DNA from: Mesaphorura yosii | Lineage: Eukaryota > Arthropoda > Collembola > Poduromorpha > Tullbergiidae | Length of the DNA: 64,000 nucleotides | Direction: 5' to 3' | Assembly (NCBI GenBank): GCA_009869945.1 | Contig: WIXG01000159.1 | Span: 106,685 to 170,684, forward strand | Part shown: positions 29,401 through 41,095 of the stretch, piece after piece | Layout of the letters: each line of letters starts with the position of its first letter | Position numbering within the stretch: position 1 is the first letter of the stretch | Program-made: the position numbers and the translations under genes | The notes under the pieces: model-generated | The model's input: the letters and a program-made list of their open reading frames with translations, nothing else | Told to the model about the DNA's origin: nothing | Databases searched by the model: none

Positions 29401-32400
29401 AGACCAAAAGTCCAAACTAGTGTTTAGCATTACTTTATCATTTTCAGACCTTTGCTTTGGAGGGGAGGTCGAAAACCACTTCACTCGCACTCGTCTGCCT
29501 GCTCCAATTAAACATCAATCCGAATCCTTTTGAGACAAGGGAATGAGCGGCAGCTAAGGAGATTGGGGACTGGGCGTTTAGTGTTGTGAAGTGAAGAGAC
29601 GCGATACGCGAAGAATTGGGAAATTGTGGACTGACGGCAAACTTTAATCAGGATCAGAGTCAGGCTGATTGAAGGCGAGAAGGTCGAGCATGCTTTGTGG
29701 CTCGGCGGCATCCCCACGCGCACTTAATCTTATCATTCTCATCAGGTTGAGATCGGCTTCTTTTCCGACTCGGCTCGACCGACCATCAAACCACAAAACA
29801 AAGTCCTATCTTGTCCCCAAAAAATGCAAGAAGCCGCCGCCGTCATGATTTACGTCAATCTGTGCCTGCCTAAGCGGCTTTGTTCTTTCCGAAATCAACC
29901 GCATTATGATGTAATTATTGTGGGCATCTATTTTTATATCTAAATCATCATATTATGGTACGGTCGAGTTTACACCGAGCCGCTGCATGCCTCCGAGGTG
30001 ATCAAGTTTAATTCATATCAACTTTCAGAGGCTCATGCTCTGAATTTATTTTATGAATTTATTTTCCTCATGATCTTGTACATTTCCATTCAAGAATGGA
30101 TATATTGGTTTCATTTCAATTCAAATCGAGCGCTCCTGTAGTCAAAATCTATGGACGTTATTTCCCTCGCTGTGCAAGCGCATTCGAATGATTCGGATCT
30201 TCAACAGGGGAAATGCAATGGAAGGAAGTAGATCTGGAGCCCGGAACCCGGAAAAGGCTTGGCTTTCATATTTACATTCAACGCAGTCGTTTACTATTGG
30301 TCCTGCAGCTGTGTACTAACATTCTCTGAATTCTAATTCAGTTCCTCCTCTGATGATGTGCAAAAGTGCTGACTCTTTGCCTTGGAAAAGCTCGTTACTT
30401 CTCGCCCGTTATGTGTCTATCGCCATACTTTCTCAAGTGTTTCACCTTGACTTTTTGTATGCAAAGATAAATATTAAATTGCCGAACCAGCATAGCAATT
30501 ATTTGACGAATTCGGTCTAATAGATCAGCTCATACCAATACCTCGAGCGCAATCGCTACATTTTCCGTCCACAAATCGCCCAACACGTTACTACGCTAAA
30601 AGAAAGGCTATGCCGCACTAATAATATTAAATTAAGTGCCATAATTTCCATATTCAAGCATTACAAGATTTGAACGCTCAAATTAATAGCAGGTTACATC
30701 TCCGCTCTTGTTTTGTCTTGTATACTAAATTATTCGGTCTTCTTTGCGGGTGGGTCAATTTTCTTTGCTTCTCTGATAAATGATAGGGTTGGATTTCAGA
30801 CGGCTGTGCAAGCAAGCACTGCGAGCATGTAAGTCTAAGACAGAACACATTTAATAATTCGACCGACTCGACCAGGAACATCGAACAAGACAGGACGATA
30901 AATTCTATCATGGTGGCATTTATGAAACACTTGCCCGTTTAAAATATTCATTACAAGACAAATTCTTTCATCATAAAACATGCCTACATGCCCTTGCCTC
31001 CTTTACAGTCGAAAGGGTAGAATGCTGCCCCAAATAAGGTACAAGGAGTACAAGCACACCAGAACTGTACGTTTACGCGTACGTGCAAGAAACAAGTTGC
31101 ACTGTTTTCTTTCCGGTGGGTTTTATAATTATTCGATTATTATTACTTTAATTTGTCGCGCTCCTTCCAAACCTGAAACTTTGTCGTGGTGAAATTTTTG
31201 GATGTCATGTTTTCTGTCATGTCATGTCAAATTCTGTTGCACAAACAACAACACATACATAAAAGTGTTCCAAATTGTACCCATATTTGAGCCCGAGCCG
31301 AGCCTAACGTATGACATTGCAGGGTCCCGTACAAAATCCGCTGCGCTGTGCTGCGGTGTGTCATAAATGAAAGTAACAGTTTCTTTGTAACTCGCAATGA
31401 AATTCGTCTTATTGTTGTCACACTGCATTAGCATAGCATACTTTCTGGGTCCCGTCTCGGTCTCTGGTGCATAACAAATTGCCAACTGCAAATTGATTCG
31501 ACCCATAAGGCAAAGACCAAGGCGGAGGTTGTGATCTGTCATAAACCGTTGCAGGAAGAGAATCCTGCCTGCTGCCCCGCATTTGTTAAACTAGATTCTT
31601 ATGGTTTTATAGCAGTCAACAATGTCATAAACCTTGGAGAACTTGTATTGATCGCTAATAATCATAAAACTGCAAGATGCTGCACTCACTGTGACTGCGT
31701 TGCCTGCCTGTTACTGATATGCTCGAGGGTGGCAATATAAAATTTAAAGGCACTCACTTAGCATTTAAATTGAAAATTTCAGGGGACTACTAAACGTGAC
31801 TATAAAGTTGGATTGCACGTCTTCGTAAATGCACCATAAAATGCCATTGCACGCTATAAAAACTAACGTTGGTTGTTGTAACTAATGTGAAGTGTAAACA
31901 GTAAACAGATGACTTGGCTCACCTTCCTGTTTTCGTAATGATCATTTCGGTGCCCAGATCATGGAATTTGTCCCACAGATCTTTCGTCTCGAGATGGCAG
32001 TCCACCAGCAGAAGTTCGTCACAGTTGCATTTCCCTTTCATTTCGACCTTTGGAGGTCTTGATGATTTACTCTTCAGCTTGGTTTTACATCCGCCGTTGC
32101 CGGCACTGCCTGAGTTCTTGGAGTCATTCGTAGACGATGATGGTGGCATGCTGGAAATTTTGCCCGATGGGGAAATTGAAGACGATTTCTTGTGCTGGTA
32201 GTGTCGGTCGTCAATCGAATTGTTATTGATTGGTGAACCTCTCGTACTGCAGTTGAGACCGTTGTTGTGCTCGGATTGGCCATCAAGCGACATTTCATCT
32301 TCGTCTTCCAAGTCTTTGCAACTCGCAGGTGTCTCAACTGAAGAAGAGATGATTGTTTTGGTATCTTCATCACAAATGTCAATGTCTTTCTCGCAGTCAC

Positions 32401-32894
32401 TCGTCTCGGAGTACTCTTCCGTCTCAGAACCGTCGTGGTGCGAGGACGAGGAAATCGACGCCGAATTATGAGCTTGAGATTGGCGAGATTGCGAGGAAGA
32501 ATTCGGGTGGTAACCAGGAATATGATTATTATGATTTCGACTAAATTGATGTTGGTGATTGTTGAAAAAGTGTGAGTTGCTGCTATATAATTTATCTGTG
32601 AATTTGAAGGAGAGGAAGGAAAAGTTGAAAATTCTGATGACCGAATGTGCCATGCGCGAACTGATTTTAAATGCGTGCGTACGCCTCATTGAATGAAAAC
32701 TTACCTATTGCTTTTGTCGGACTGCTCCCATTGAAGTAACAATGCGGAGATGTACTTGGACTGTTGCTGGACGCTGTGGTGTTCCCCGTGGAGGAGATAT
32801 CTTTGCTCATAATTGCAGCGATTGAAAAGTCAGTGGACCGCGGTTTGGTGGACGCGACGGCTGGTGCATTCTCGTCCATTGCAGCAGGAAGCAT
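7791..32894 (-). CDS. mid: T-box transcription factor midline/H15 (Tbx20 class), 7 coding exons
   Basis: This is a DNA-binding nuclear regulator, 677 aa. Exons in transcript order are 32894-32705, 32595-31923, 17835-17562, 14681-14573, 13786-13728, 12461-12385 and 8442-7791. All junctions are GT-AG, phases agree and the total is 2034 nt. The start is the first in-frame ATG (32894), with an in-frame TGA upstream at 32990-32988; a second ATG lies five codons on (32879). Residues 21-29 hold the eh1-like FSIAAIM, a Groucho-binding type motif. Residues 64-240 are Ser/Asn/His-rich with acidic runs. The T-box spans about 261-460, with [46 protein letters not shown] and NPFAKGFRDSSRL all clear. The C-terminus (462-677) is Gln/Pro/Ser-rich with an insect-like PLRLF motif. 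GKCNCDELL before the T-box and TDFDRDPM after it match midline/H15 rather than other T-box classes. In flies these genes pattern heart, nervous system and cuticle. I cannot tell mid from H15. Confidence 0.95.
8443..12384 (-). other. midline intron 6 (3.9 kb)
   Basis: This is a GT-AG intron between exons 6 and 7. It contains no supported gene. A perfect 14-nt GC palindrome lies at 9171-9184. Confidence 0.85.
9171..9184. repeat. GC-only palindrome CGGCCGGCCGGCCG
   Basis: This is a perfect self-complementary 14-mer built from CGGC/GGCC steps in otherwise AT-rich intron DNA. A shorter GGCCGGCC-type word occurs near 49587. Function is unknown. Confidence 0.6.
12385..12461 (-). CDS. mid: midline exon 6 (end of T-box)
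   Basis: This 77-nt exon encodes ITKLKIDSNPFAKGFRDSSR and LTDFD plus two bases of Arg. The acceptor is CCTCCACAG and the donor is GACAG|GTACG. It is the conserved C-terminal end of the T-box; the class-specific LTDFDR follows immediately. Confidence 0.95.
12462..13727 (-). other. midline intron 5 (1.3 kb)
   Basis: A phase-0 intron bounded by TTG|GTAAGTC and CCACAG|ATA. I see no gene in it. Confidence 0.85.
13728..13786 (-). CDS. mid: midline exon 5 (59-nt T-box micro-exon)
   Basis: Two bases complete an Arg codon, followed by [19 protein letters not shown] and the donor GTAAGTC. The acceptor is GATTTAG. The exon is too short for ordinary frame listing, but it is required to bridge the T-box in phase. 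The family motif FPET reads FSET here (Ser421). Confidence 0.92.
13787..14572 (-). other. midline intron 4 (786 nt)
   Basis: A phase-1 intron with donor TACC|GTACGT and acceptor GATTTAG. No gene seen. Confidence 0.85.
14573..14681 (-). CDS. mid: midline exon 4 (central T-box)
   Basis: The 109-nt exon encodes IVLNSMHRYQPRIHLV, a hallmark T-box stretch. A divergent loop follows (KWRDGIVPGNSNIDLENEKY), unlike the vertebrate Tbx20 loop. The acceptor is GTGTAACAG and the donor is C|GTACGT. Phases 0 and 1 agree with exons 3 and 5. Confidence 0.93.
14682..17561 (-). other. midline intron 3 (2.9 kb)
   Basis: A phase-0 intron with donor CAG|GTACGT. No gene or clear repeat seen. Confidence 0.85.
17562..17835 (-). 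CDS. mid: midline exon 3 (T-box core)
   Basis: This exon encodes 91 residues from RMFPTVRTSFTG through LTNNEMDKHGQ, including the DNA-contacting [17 protein letters not shown] region. The acceptor TTTACAG joins AG|G to give the conserved GRRMFP. LTNNEMDK is typical of the arthropod midline/H15 class. Confidence 0.97.
17836..31922 (-). other. midline intron 2 (14.1 kb)
   Basis: This is by far the largest intron of the gene. No nested gene has supportable homology. A minus-strand frame at 21376-21900 is open except for one TGA and is reported as a finding. The length is consistent with intronic enhancers, but none can be identified from sequence alone. Confidence 0.8.
31923..32595 (-). CDS. 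mid: midline exon 2 (Ser/Asn-rich region and start of T-box)
   Basis: The acceptor AAATTCACAG is preceded by a CT-rich tract, and the donor is GGAAG|GTGAG. The exon encodes a low-complexity Ser/His/Asn-rich segment, an acidic Ser cluster (SETEEYSETSDCEKDIDICD), a Lys-rich basic stretch, then GKCNCDELL and the first T-box strand. The low-complexity part probably evolves fast. The last 30 residues are nearly invariant in the class. Confidence 0.95.
32596..32704 (-). other. midline intron 1 (109 nt)
   Basis: A short phase-1 intron with donor AATAG|GTAAGT and acceptor TTCACAG. Reading through it reaches a stop soon after the donor, so retention would truncate the protein. Confidence 0.85.
32705..32894 (-). 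CDS. mid: midline exon 1 (N-terminus, eh1-like motif)
   Basis: The first ATG at 32894-32892 has A at -3. A second ATG is five codons downstream. The same frame continues upstream only to TGA at 32990-32988 and contains no earlier ATG. The exon encodes TDFSIAAIM, an eh1-like repression motif, followed by a Ser/Thr-rich stretch. Confidence 0.88.
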
Positions 32895-35800
32895 ATTTAT
32901 CACGCTTGAAGAATTGATAAGGGCTGAACCACAACAATTTGGAACCGCTTCAAAACTAGAGGAGTTGTGCACTAACTTGTGCACGGCTCAAGTTGACTTT
33001 CGGAAATTGGCAGGCAGCTACTGTGCACTGGTCATTTGTCGGTCACAAAATAAAAATTCAATTAAATACTCATTCTTGCTCACAGTTTGCAGTTATTTGG
33101 ATGAGTTTGTCATTTAAGTCAAACCCACAACCATCGACGGTCGGTCAGCTCAGTTTGCCCAGGTTTATTTGCGGACGAAATGTAAACACACGGATTATGA
33201 CACGGATTCACTAATTAACAATCTGCCTCGCTGTCCTTTGCTTTTGTTATTACACGGTTCTTAGTGTGCCTCTTGTGAATTCAAAGTATCGACTGAGCAG
33301 TTCGCGCAAGCCATGAGCGATAAGCCAAAGCTGGTTGGATAAGTTTAGTCGTAGCGTGTTGCGTGTAACGAAACTTGTTCTTGCCTCTCCACTGCTGCTA
33401 GCGAAGTGTTGCAGTTATCCACTGAAAAAAGTTGAGGGTTGGAAGTTGGGAGTTTACAAACTCACAATCTGTGAGTTGTAACGAACGAACGGCACGGTGT
33501 GGTGTAGGCCGTGTAGGAAAGAGCCTGAAGAAAACACTCCAATATTTTAACTTGACTACCACGCAGCAGCACGTAGTAAGTAAGCGCTGAACCGAGGAGC
33601 TGGAGCTGAACCAGCCAGGCAGTTGCGTTGATATGAGAAGTATTGGCATTGGTATCATGAATTTCTACAGTGGATTTTAGTCCAGTGGTGGTGAGAGGTT
33701 TCCGAATAAAAGAATCCTGATATTTACCTCGCGTACTATGCTACTCACTGCAGCAGTGTTGCCTAAAGGGCGTTAAGAACTGGCTGCAGGTTGGGCGTGG
33801 ATGGTGAAGAGGCGGTCTCTTGACCGGAATATATTGTGATTGACACCATCGCCGAATACGCGTATGCGTACACAATACCCTAAGATTATAATCCATCCTG
33901 TTGAAGTCTTGTAAAGAGTAAAATATTGCATAATGGGCACCAGCCGAGTGTCATCAGCACGGCCGCCGTGCGTTGGACAGTCACGGTAGACAATGTGTTC
34001 GGTAGCATTTGGGGATTTGGCCATTTAGTGGTTTAAGCACATTTCCTCGATCCCGAATAAAGTAATACTTCAACAAATGCAAATTTTGAAGTTGCCTTTC
34101 GTGGACATTGGCGCAGTCTCATCGTCTACTCTGTACCTTCGGCATCTGGTGCACAGGGATTAAAATTGTGAAATGTACACGCATTAATCACAGAAGCATA
34201 TACGCTATGAAAGCTTACTTAAAGCGATTACAATTAAGTGCTTCAACATTACCATCGCCTCTATGATCATTAGCGATAAGATCAACCACTTGCTTACTTT
34301 TTCTGTACACTTTTTGTGACGACTCATTGAAAGCCATTAATTACGATCAGAGATTGTCATTTCGCATTTTAAATACAATTTATCTACTTTTTTGTGTTAG
34401 ACTGCGTGGGAATTGGCACAATTTGCAAACGTCCAGCTTTATCTTCAAATTTTTACCGAAGGAGCAAGATTTCGAGTATTTGTGAGCATTTACTTGGAAA
34501 TGTTGCGCAAGAATTGCGCACCACAAGATTGTGTTTTGCCAAAACCCATCTACAACTTCTAACGTGGTTAGAAGCAAATAAATAAAAGCTTTTATCGGCG
34601 CCCACAAATGTCATAATATTTTTAAATCAAAATTATTGTCAGGCAGATGATTCACGCCACCAGCGCTACGGCGATTGCGATTGGAAGGGTTAACTGGAGT
34701 TAAATAGCGTGTCAAATCACCAGGAATAAATATCTGGCGACTTTTAAAGTGCGCAATTGAAAGATGCAGCACTTCCTTCATTTCCTCCGTGAATGTGTTC
34801 GGTTATGGTTAGTTATCTGTCGCCGCTCTATTACAATTCTTTCCAAATGATGAAACACAGAAGCACGCAGGCCGGCAGGCAGGCGACAAGCTTCTTCGAC
34901 CCGTAGCTCCAGACTGAAACCCCAAACTGCAACAAAACGCCAAATTTTAAAATCTGCTTCATTTCGGAAGCTGTGCTTTAACTTTCTAATCCATGACCAT
35001 GCAATAGCGGAGAGGACAGAGCAGAAAGGAAGTTCATTTAGGAGCAAGATGCATATCGAACTGCTACAATGCGTAGCTCGGACTTAATGGGAGTCGCGCA
35101 CATGAGACTGGAGCTGGAATTATGATTTAAACTGCTAGACAAAGACACAACAGCCACGGCTACGTTACGGTCATGCAGTCAAAGGATAAAAGATCTTTTA
35201 TTTTTTTAGCTCATTAATCTTGTCTCAATGGTTTGTTTGACACGGATCCCTTCAATCCTATTAAGAAGCGTGAAGAAATATAACCCTGGCTGTATACTGA
35301 CTCTACAGTAGTGCTTGACTCTGTGCGCAATGTGCGTTCAGTGTTTTTGTGCGTTTATGATTTTCCCATGTTTTCACTCGTTGGAGTGTGTGAGGTCTCG
35401 TCTGCTAGGGCAAAGGCAATGGTAGTGAGTGTGAGCTGTTGACCGTACTTGGCATTAGCGCCCAGATTCTAATTCTTGGTCCATATATCTGTCATCTCCG
35501 TATTTAAAGGTTTGAAGTATGCGTGAATGAAATTCAATACAGTTGTGAAAATGAAGAAGACGATGATAACATCTCAGTGATGAGACCATGGCAAAAGGCT
35601 CAAGAGGGTGAAGAATTTCCTGGAATCGCCTGGTTAAATTAGCACAGCGTGTAGCGCATCTTCAGAATTCGCAGAAAATTGCTCTCGATTTATATTTTTT
35701 TGCGACTCGCAAGCGAGAGTACGAAATATGGGAGATAATTAAGATCCGAAGCAGAAAAGGGAAGCACGGTATGGGGCTTTAGCGTGTATTTTTCACGGAC

Positions 35801-38800
35801 AGTTAATTTCTCAACAGAATCAGGAAAAGGAAGGTCAGTCCGGGCCTGAACCGATTATTGTGAGTAAACAGTTGAAATTCTTTTACACAGGAACAGCATT
35901 AACAATTCAGAGCCCAGCTCAATTGAAGGCATGTGCCCGTGAGCCGACTCTGTCCGTTTCAATTCAATTCTCTCACACTTGATTAACCTCTCACAACCTT
36001 CTTGCAGTTCATGCAGACTGCATGCGGACAATTCTGAAAGAGACTAATCAGGTTAGATGGGCAGAGCAGTTCTTGTGTGTTCCATTTGAGACTTCAAGCC
36101 AGTTTCATTTTCAGATTCACTAAAGAGGAAAATGGTCCTAGCCACGAATGAGAATGATTTCTTGTTAGCCTTAAATAACTACACTACAGTTGACTTGACT
36201 GACTTGATTTCTTTCCCGTTTTTGTTTGTTTCTTGACTTGACATTCCCCCCTGAAGTTTCCCATTCTTTTGATTCTCTTCACGCTTTTATTCTGTACTCA
36301 AGCCTTCATTCGTACGGATTTGACTCTTGAATGCGTTGCCCGTTGAATGGAATAATGGGAATATCTGGCGAGCGGCCATTGAGAAATCTCAATTTAGCAA
36401 AAACAAGGACTTCAACAACAAGGCTGCTTAGTTCAACTTCAACCAGTTCAAATGTCGTGTAAATGGTCATGAATTAATTAATACGAGCTTCTTATCTGCA
36501 TGCATTAGCGCAGTTAATAATGCTAATGAGATGCAAATGTTAATCAAACGTTCATTTTCTGATTCGTGAGCCATGTTCATGGTTTTGTTCATTCTCAGTA
36601 AACGAAAATCGTGATTAAACAATTTTGCTAATTAATTTCTTGTCAAGCGGTAAACTTAAGTAGTCGTTATCGTGAAATTAATCTCTGTGATCTGCTGCGC
36701 CGCAATAGAAAGGTACATTTCGCCTTATTGCGCTTTATTGAAGCCAGCTGCAAGAATGCAATGGCCGTCGGCTGTGGTCGTGAATTTGCAAGAACTTTCT
36801 TTGTATAGCAAAATACAAGTTTGTCGTTCCTGTTTGCTGAAAAGGAGGCTTTCGCTTTGCAACTATTTATCGATTGAAAAGCAGAAGGTGAGGTTTACTT
36901 ACTCTATTCAAGCCTTGAATTCAACTGGAAACTTCTGTCACGAATTTGCTTTACTTTTAGCCCAGTTTATGACGCAACTAAATACAAAATAGATACAATG
37001 TTGCATTTTGCATTGCGCCGGGCTTCTGTTGTCTGTTTACATTGGCTCGTGATAATCGAAGAGATGCGTCGTGGTCCAATTGTCATTTCAGCAATGACAC
37101 AATGAAAATGTGCTAAATTGTGTGGACGTGGATTGTGGATCACCCCAAACGCTTTTGAAATTCTTCATTCTTTTTACTTGACTGTAATCAGAGAAGACGA
37201 AGAGGCCTTCCGCTTTGGCTGGCGTGGTCGTCGTGGTCCATTCAATTTGGAAAGCTCGAATATAAAATTTTGAATAAAGGAGACTTTTGTTGCTCCATGA
37301 TGGTGGTCCTTTTCCAAAAATGAGCAACAATAACAACACACCTTCAACCCCTCGAAATACAAATAAGCTTAATCGCTCCTGCTCGTTACGACAATAATAG
37401 CCAGCTAAGCTACGGGGCTCTGTGTTGACTCGTTGACTAGGCCAGCCTGCATTTGTATTTTGTTCTGTGCTGCTGTGGCGCAGTTTCAAAATGGGAAATT
37501 TACACACAAATAATAAAATAACATTTTTTATATTGTTTGTTTGTGACTTCTCGAACACATACAGGGATCATCCTACGATTTATGAATCTGCGACAGTCAT
37601 TCTGCCATCCTGCGTTGCGCGAACCCTCAGTCTCATCGTCCATTCATAAACTTGTGAATTGTGTGACTTTCTGTGGTAACAGTTTACGGCAATGGCAATA
37701 GCAGAGCGAAGGACACAAATGGAGCCAGCGAGCCAACATGATTTCACTTTCCCTGCAGTAAAATCCAGCCCGCACTTTTATCAAGGTAGAGGCACATTTT
37801 CATAATACGCGGTAAGAAATTATCGCGTAATTATTTTTCTTCTGTTGACATATCATAAAATCTTGCTTGCACTGCGCAATAAAAGGATTCTAAATTAGCC
37901 TTTACAAGGCAGAGAGGAGAGTTGATGCTAAGATGACTCTCGCTTTTGGAACTTTTGAAATGAGGACCACAGTTCAGTGCACAGTGCGCGCATAACAATT
38001 CGATAATAGCATTAACGGCATAAATAATAAAAAGTATTTTAAAGGGATTTTGGAGAGCGAGAAAACTGAAAACTCCTTGGCACGGTGATTGCGAATTTGG
38101 TACCTTGAATCCCTTCATGCCTGGGCATGGAATGTGATGATACGGATTATGACGAAAATTATGGAGCCACAAAGCGCTAAGTCGCGTTCGCGTCAGCTCG
38201 TTAATGCCTAATTCAGAAGCCATCACGGTTCAAAACCAAAAGTAAACCATTAGCTTGAGCATTTAAATGCGACCATGAAATCTGGAGCTTCCGTCCCTGC
38301 AACTCTGAGCAGGGCTCGAAGATCAACGAGAAGCCATGCCACCAGCGCTGAGGGAGCCAGAGCCCTCGCTCTCAGCAGCGGGTCCTTAACTCCTTCCATT
38401 GTCCAAGGCTTTATGGGTATTACGCTGGGCGTGCCGGTGCGTCGCGTTATCTTGTATTCTCGTATTCTCGCCTCACATTCCATAATCCATACAGTTTTGC
38501 CACCATCGGATTATAATCTTGTCAAATTAACAGCGCAGCGCTAGCGTTCTCCTGGACGACTACGTAAAATCATGAGCAGGCAAGCGTGGTATAAATCTAC
38601 ATGATGGCTTTAATATCTGACATAGGGACAAAATTATGTCGACAGATTTATTATCATTCTCGACGCTTTCTTCATTCAATGCGGGCCAGACCACCTAAAA
38701 CGGTACCATAAAAATGTCAAAACGGTAAGGAATGCCATTTGCTCAGGCCTTCATTCGAGTGATGTGATGTTCAATGCAGTCGAGTCACCAGGAAGTCTAC

Positions 38801-41084
38801 CCGGGCCAAATCAGATAATTTCCCACGTAGGTTCGCTGACACGGGGACGTGAGATTCGAAATTCGAATTATCTATGCGAATTACGGTTGTTGTAATACAA
38901 AGTAATTCATCTTCTTTTGTTTCAGAGTGCAATTTGTCAAATAACTACTAATAAGTTCGATTCAACACAACCACCACGCAGCTCATCAGCTTGATCGTGA
39001 TGGTTCCGCCTTATTGTGATACTTAATACGAAAGAGGTGGACGTATTCAACAGCTGCAGCATTCTTGTTACTGATTATCAACGCATTTATCTTGAAAGGC
39101 CTCAACTCTATTAATGCAACTCCCATTAAGTGAGTGTCATCATGAAAACCTGACGCACATCATCGGATCATCGTCTCCTGCCTTTCGAGTGAAAGATTAC
39201 AAGCACTTTAGCCACTTACGAGTGAAAAATCAGAAATCACATCACATGCGCAGGAGATGCTGAACGCATTGTATCTAAGACTGCCATTCAAAGTAACACG
39301 ACTGAAAGTAAAGCAATCCATCGGCGGTGAAGGAGCGAGAAGGATTTCTATTCAAGTCATGATGATTGTGGGTTTGGTTGTTATTCTGCTTGAGTTGATG
39401 CATTTAAATAGAAGTACATGGCAGAGGCACGGGTATTCTTGTGTTGTTCTTCAAATGAATTATTTAATCACATAATTCTTTACCGTGCTTATTATTTTGA
39501 TTAATCGTTCTTGTCCTGATTGTAGATTTATTTAAAGGAGGCATTTATGGCTTCAAAAGAGTGGAAGTTCCTGTTTAGTTCATCGCGTTCGAAGACGCTA
39601 GACATGTTGGGATTGTTGTTTTGATGAAGCCAATCAAGTTTATTATTATCGGGCCAGGAATTTAATGTTGTGCCTACACATAGCAATGGGATGGGCATCG
39701 AAGATCTCACACAGCGTCCTGCGTCCAACGTCCCACTCGTGTCGTAAGTCGTATCTTTGGAGTTCGTTACAGATTACGATGATTGCGATTATAAAGTAGG
39801 TTCAAACATTCTCAACTCAACAACCAACTCAACACCTGCACCCAAACTCGACGGACAATCGTACTAATTAGGATTTGAAAAGAGCGTGGAATGGAAATGG
39901 AATCCATTCAATTTTTTCGCCTTTCAGGACCATTGCTTCTCTCCGCCGTGGTTCTCCAGCAGCCTCAGCTCAAGCCCAATAAGGCCCAGGCCATTATGGC
40001 ATAGCACAAATCTCGCCCTACGTGCTATTCTTCATCATTTCAAATTCTATTGTTGACTTCTATGGTACAATAGCATGGTTAAGTTCGTGACATTGTTGGG
40101 GAATATGATTTCCACATCGTAACTAACCAGCACCACACCGCACCACCAAACAAGCCCGCATTTTCCTTTGTATGGGCTTTACTAACTAGACACATGATAC
40201 GAGTTCGTGAAGTTCATTTTTCCGAGGCAGTAGTATACAATGACAATAACTACTCTGTCAGTGTCAAAGAACAAATAAAATCAACGAACAAGCCAAAATG
40301 ATTTTGAATTTGAATAGCAATAGTTCATTGCATCGCCTGGTTGAAGTTGAAACGAATCAGAGCAGAGCAGAGGAGTGGATGTTTTTTAGATAGACGAAGG
40401 GTCGAATTCATCTGATCGAGCCAGATTCGAATTCAAAGGGTCTTTTCAGTGATGCTTCCTTGCACGATTTACAGGTCTTCGCTTCATCAATGCTGAAATT
40501 ATTCACTTGGACGCTGCTGTCGGCGGACGGATCCCAAAAGCAGGCGTAAATTCGCCGTGCCGTGCGCAAAAGCTACTATTGCCAATCCGTCTTGTCTCAT
40601 ATTGAGAAGCAATCCATCTTCTCCCTTTCAACAACGTACCGGTTGTCAGTTGTCACATAGAGGCACAGAAATCTGAATTTCTCCACCTGAGTAATGTAAT
40701 AAGTATTTGTGGGGTGGACGTGCTCTTTTGACCTCCACAAGCCAAACCATGGACTGTACTACACGGATACAAACATGAAAGCACTGAATGGCACTCGTTA
40801 AGAATTTATTGTATTGGAATTTGAATCGGCCGACCAAACAACAAATTGTATTGAATTCCTGGCACACGGCACGGAAAGAATCTTGTCCCTACCGAATTTA
40901 CTTTGTCATTGTTCCCTGTTTCTTAAGCAGGACAATGTCAAAATGTCAGTACGGTCATACATAATAATAAGCGGTCACAGTGCATGACAATTACTCGCCA
41001 TTGTGTTTACATTGGGCGCAAAGTGACCGTAACACCTTTGCAGTTTAGAGCCGGAGTATACAGGCCTGCCACGAGGATAATGTG

Positions 41085-41095
41085 GTACGCGTACG
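41085..41095. repeat. GTACGCGTACG palindromic word, copy 1
   Basis: This is an exact copy of an 11-mer with the self-complementary core GTACGCGTAC. Further exact copies are at 48365, 50066 and 53775, and a near copy (TACGCGTACG) is at 31074. The flanks are not similar beyond one or two bases, so these are not remnants of a long repeat. Confidence 0.6.

Noticed and set aside
32220-32544. Plus-strand frames over midline exon 2
   Set aside because: They are antisense shadows of the Ser/Asn-rich coding exon.
32895-32984. Extension of midline exon 1 upstream to a GTG
   Set aside because: There is no ATG in that stretch and it is preceded by an in-frame TGA, so it is 5' UTR.
37088-37558. 156-codon minus-strand frame
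   Set aside because: Low-complexity residues, no splice or domain support, codon use like the AT-rich background.
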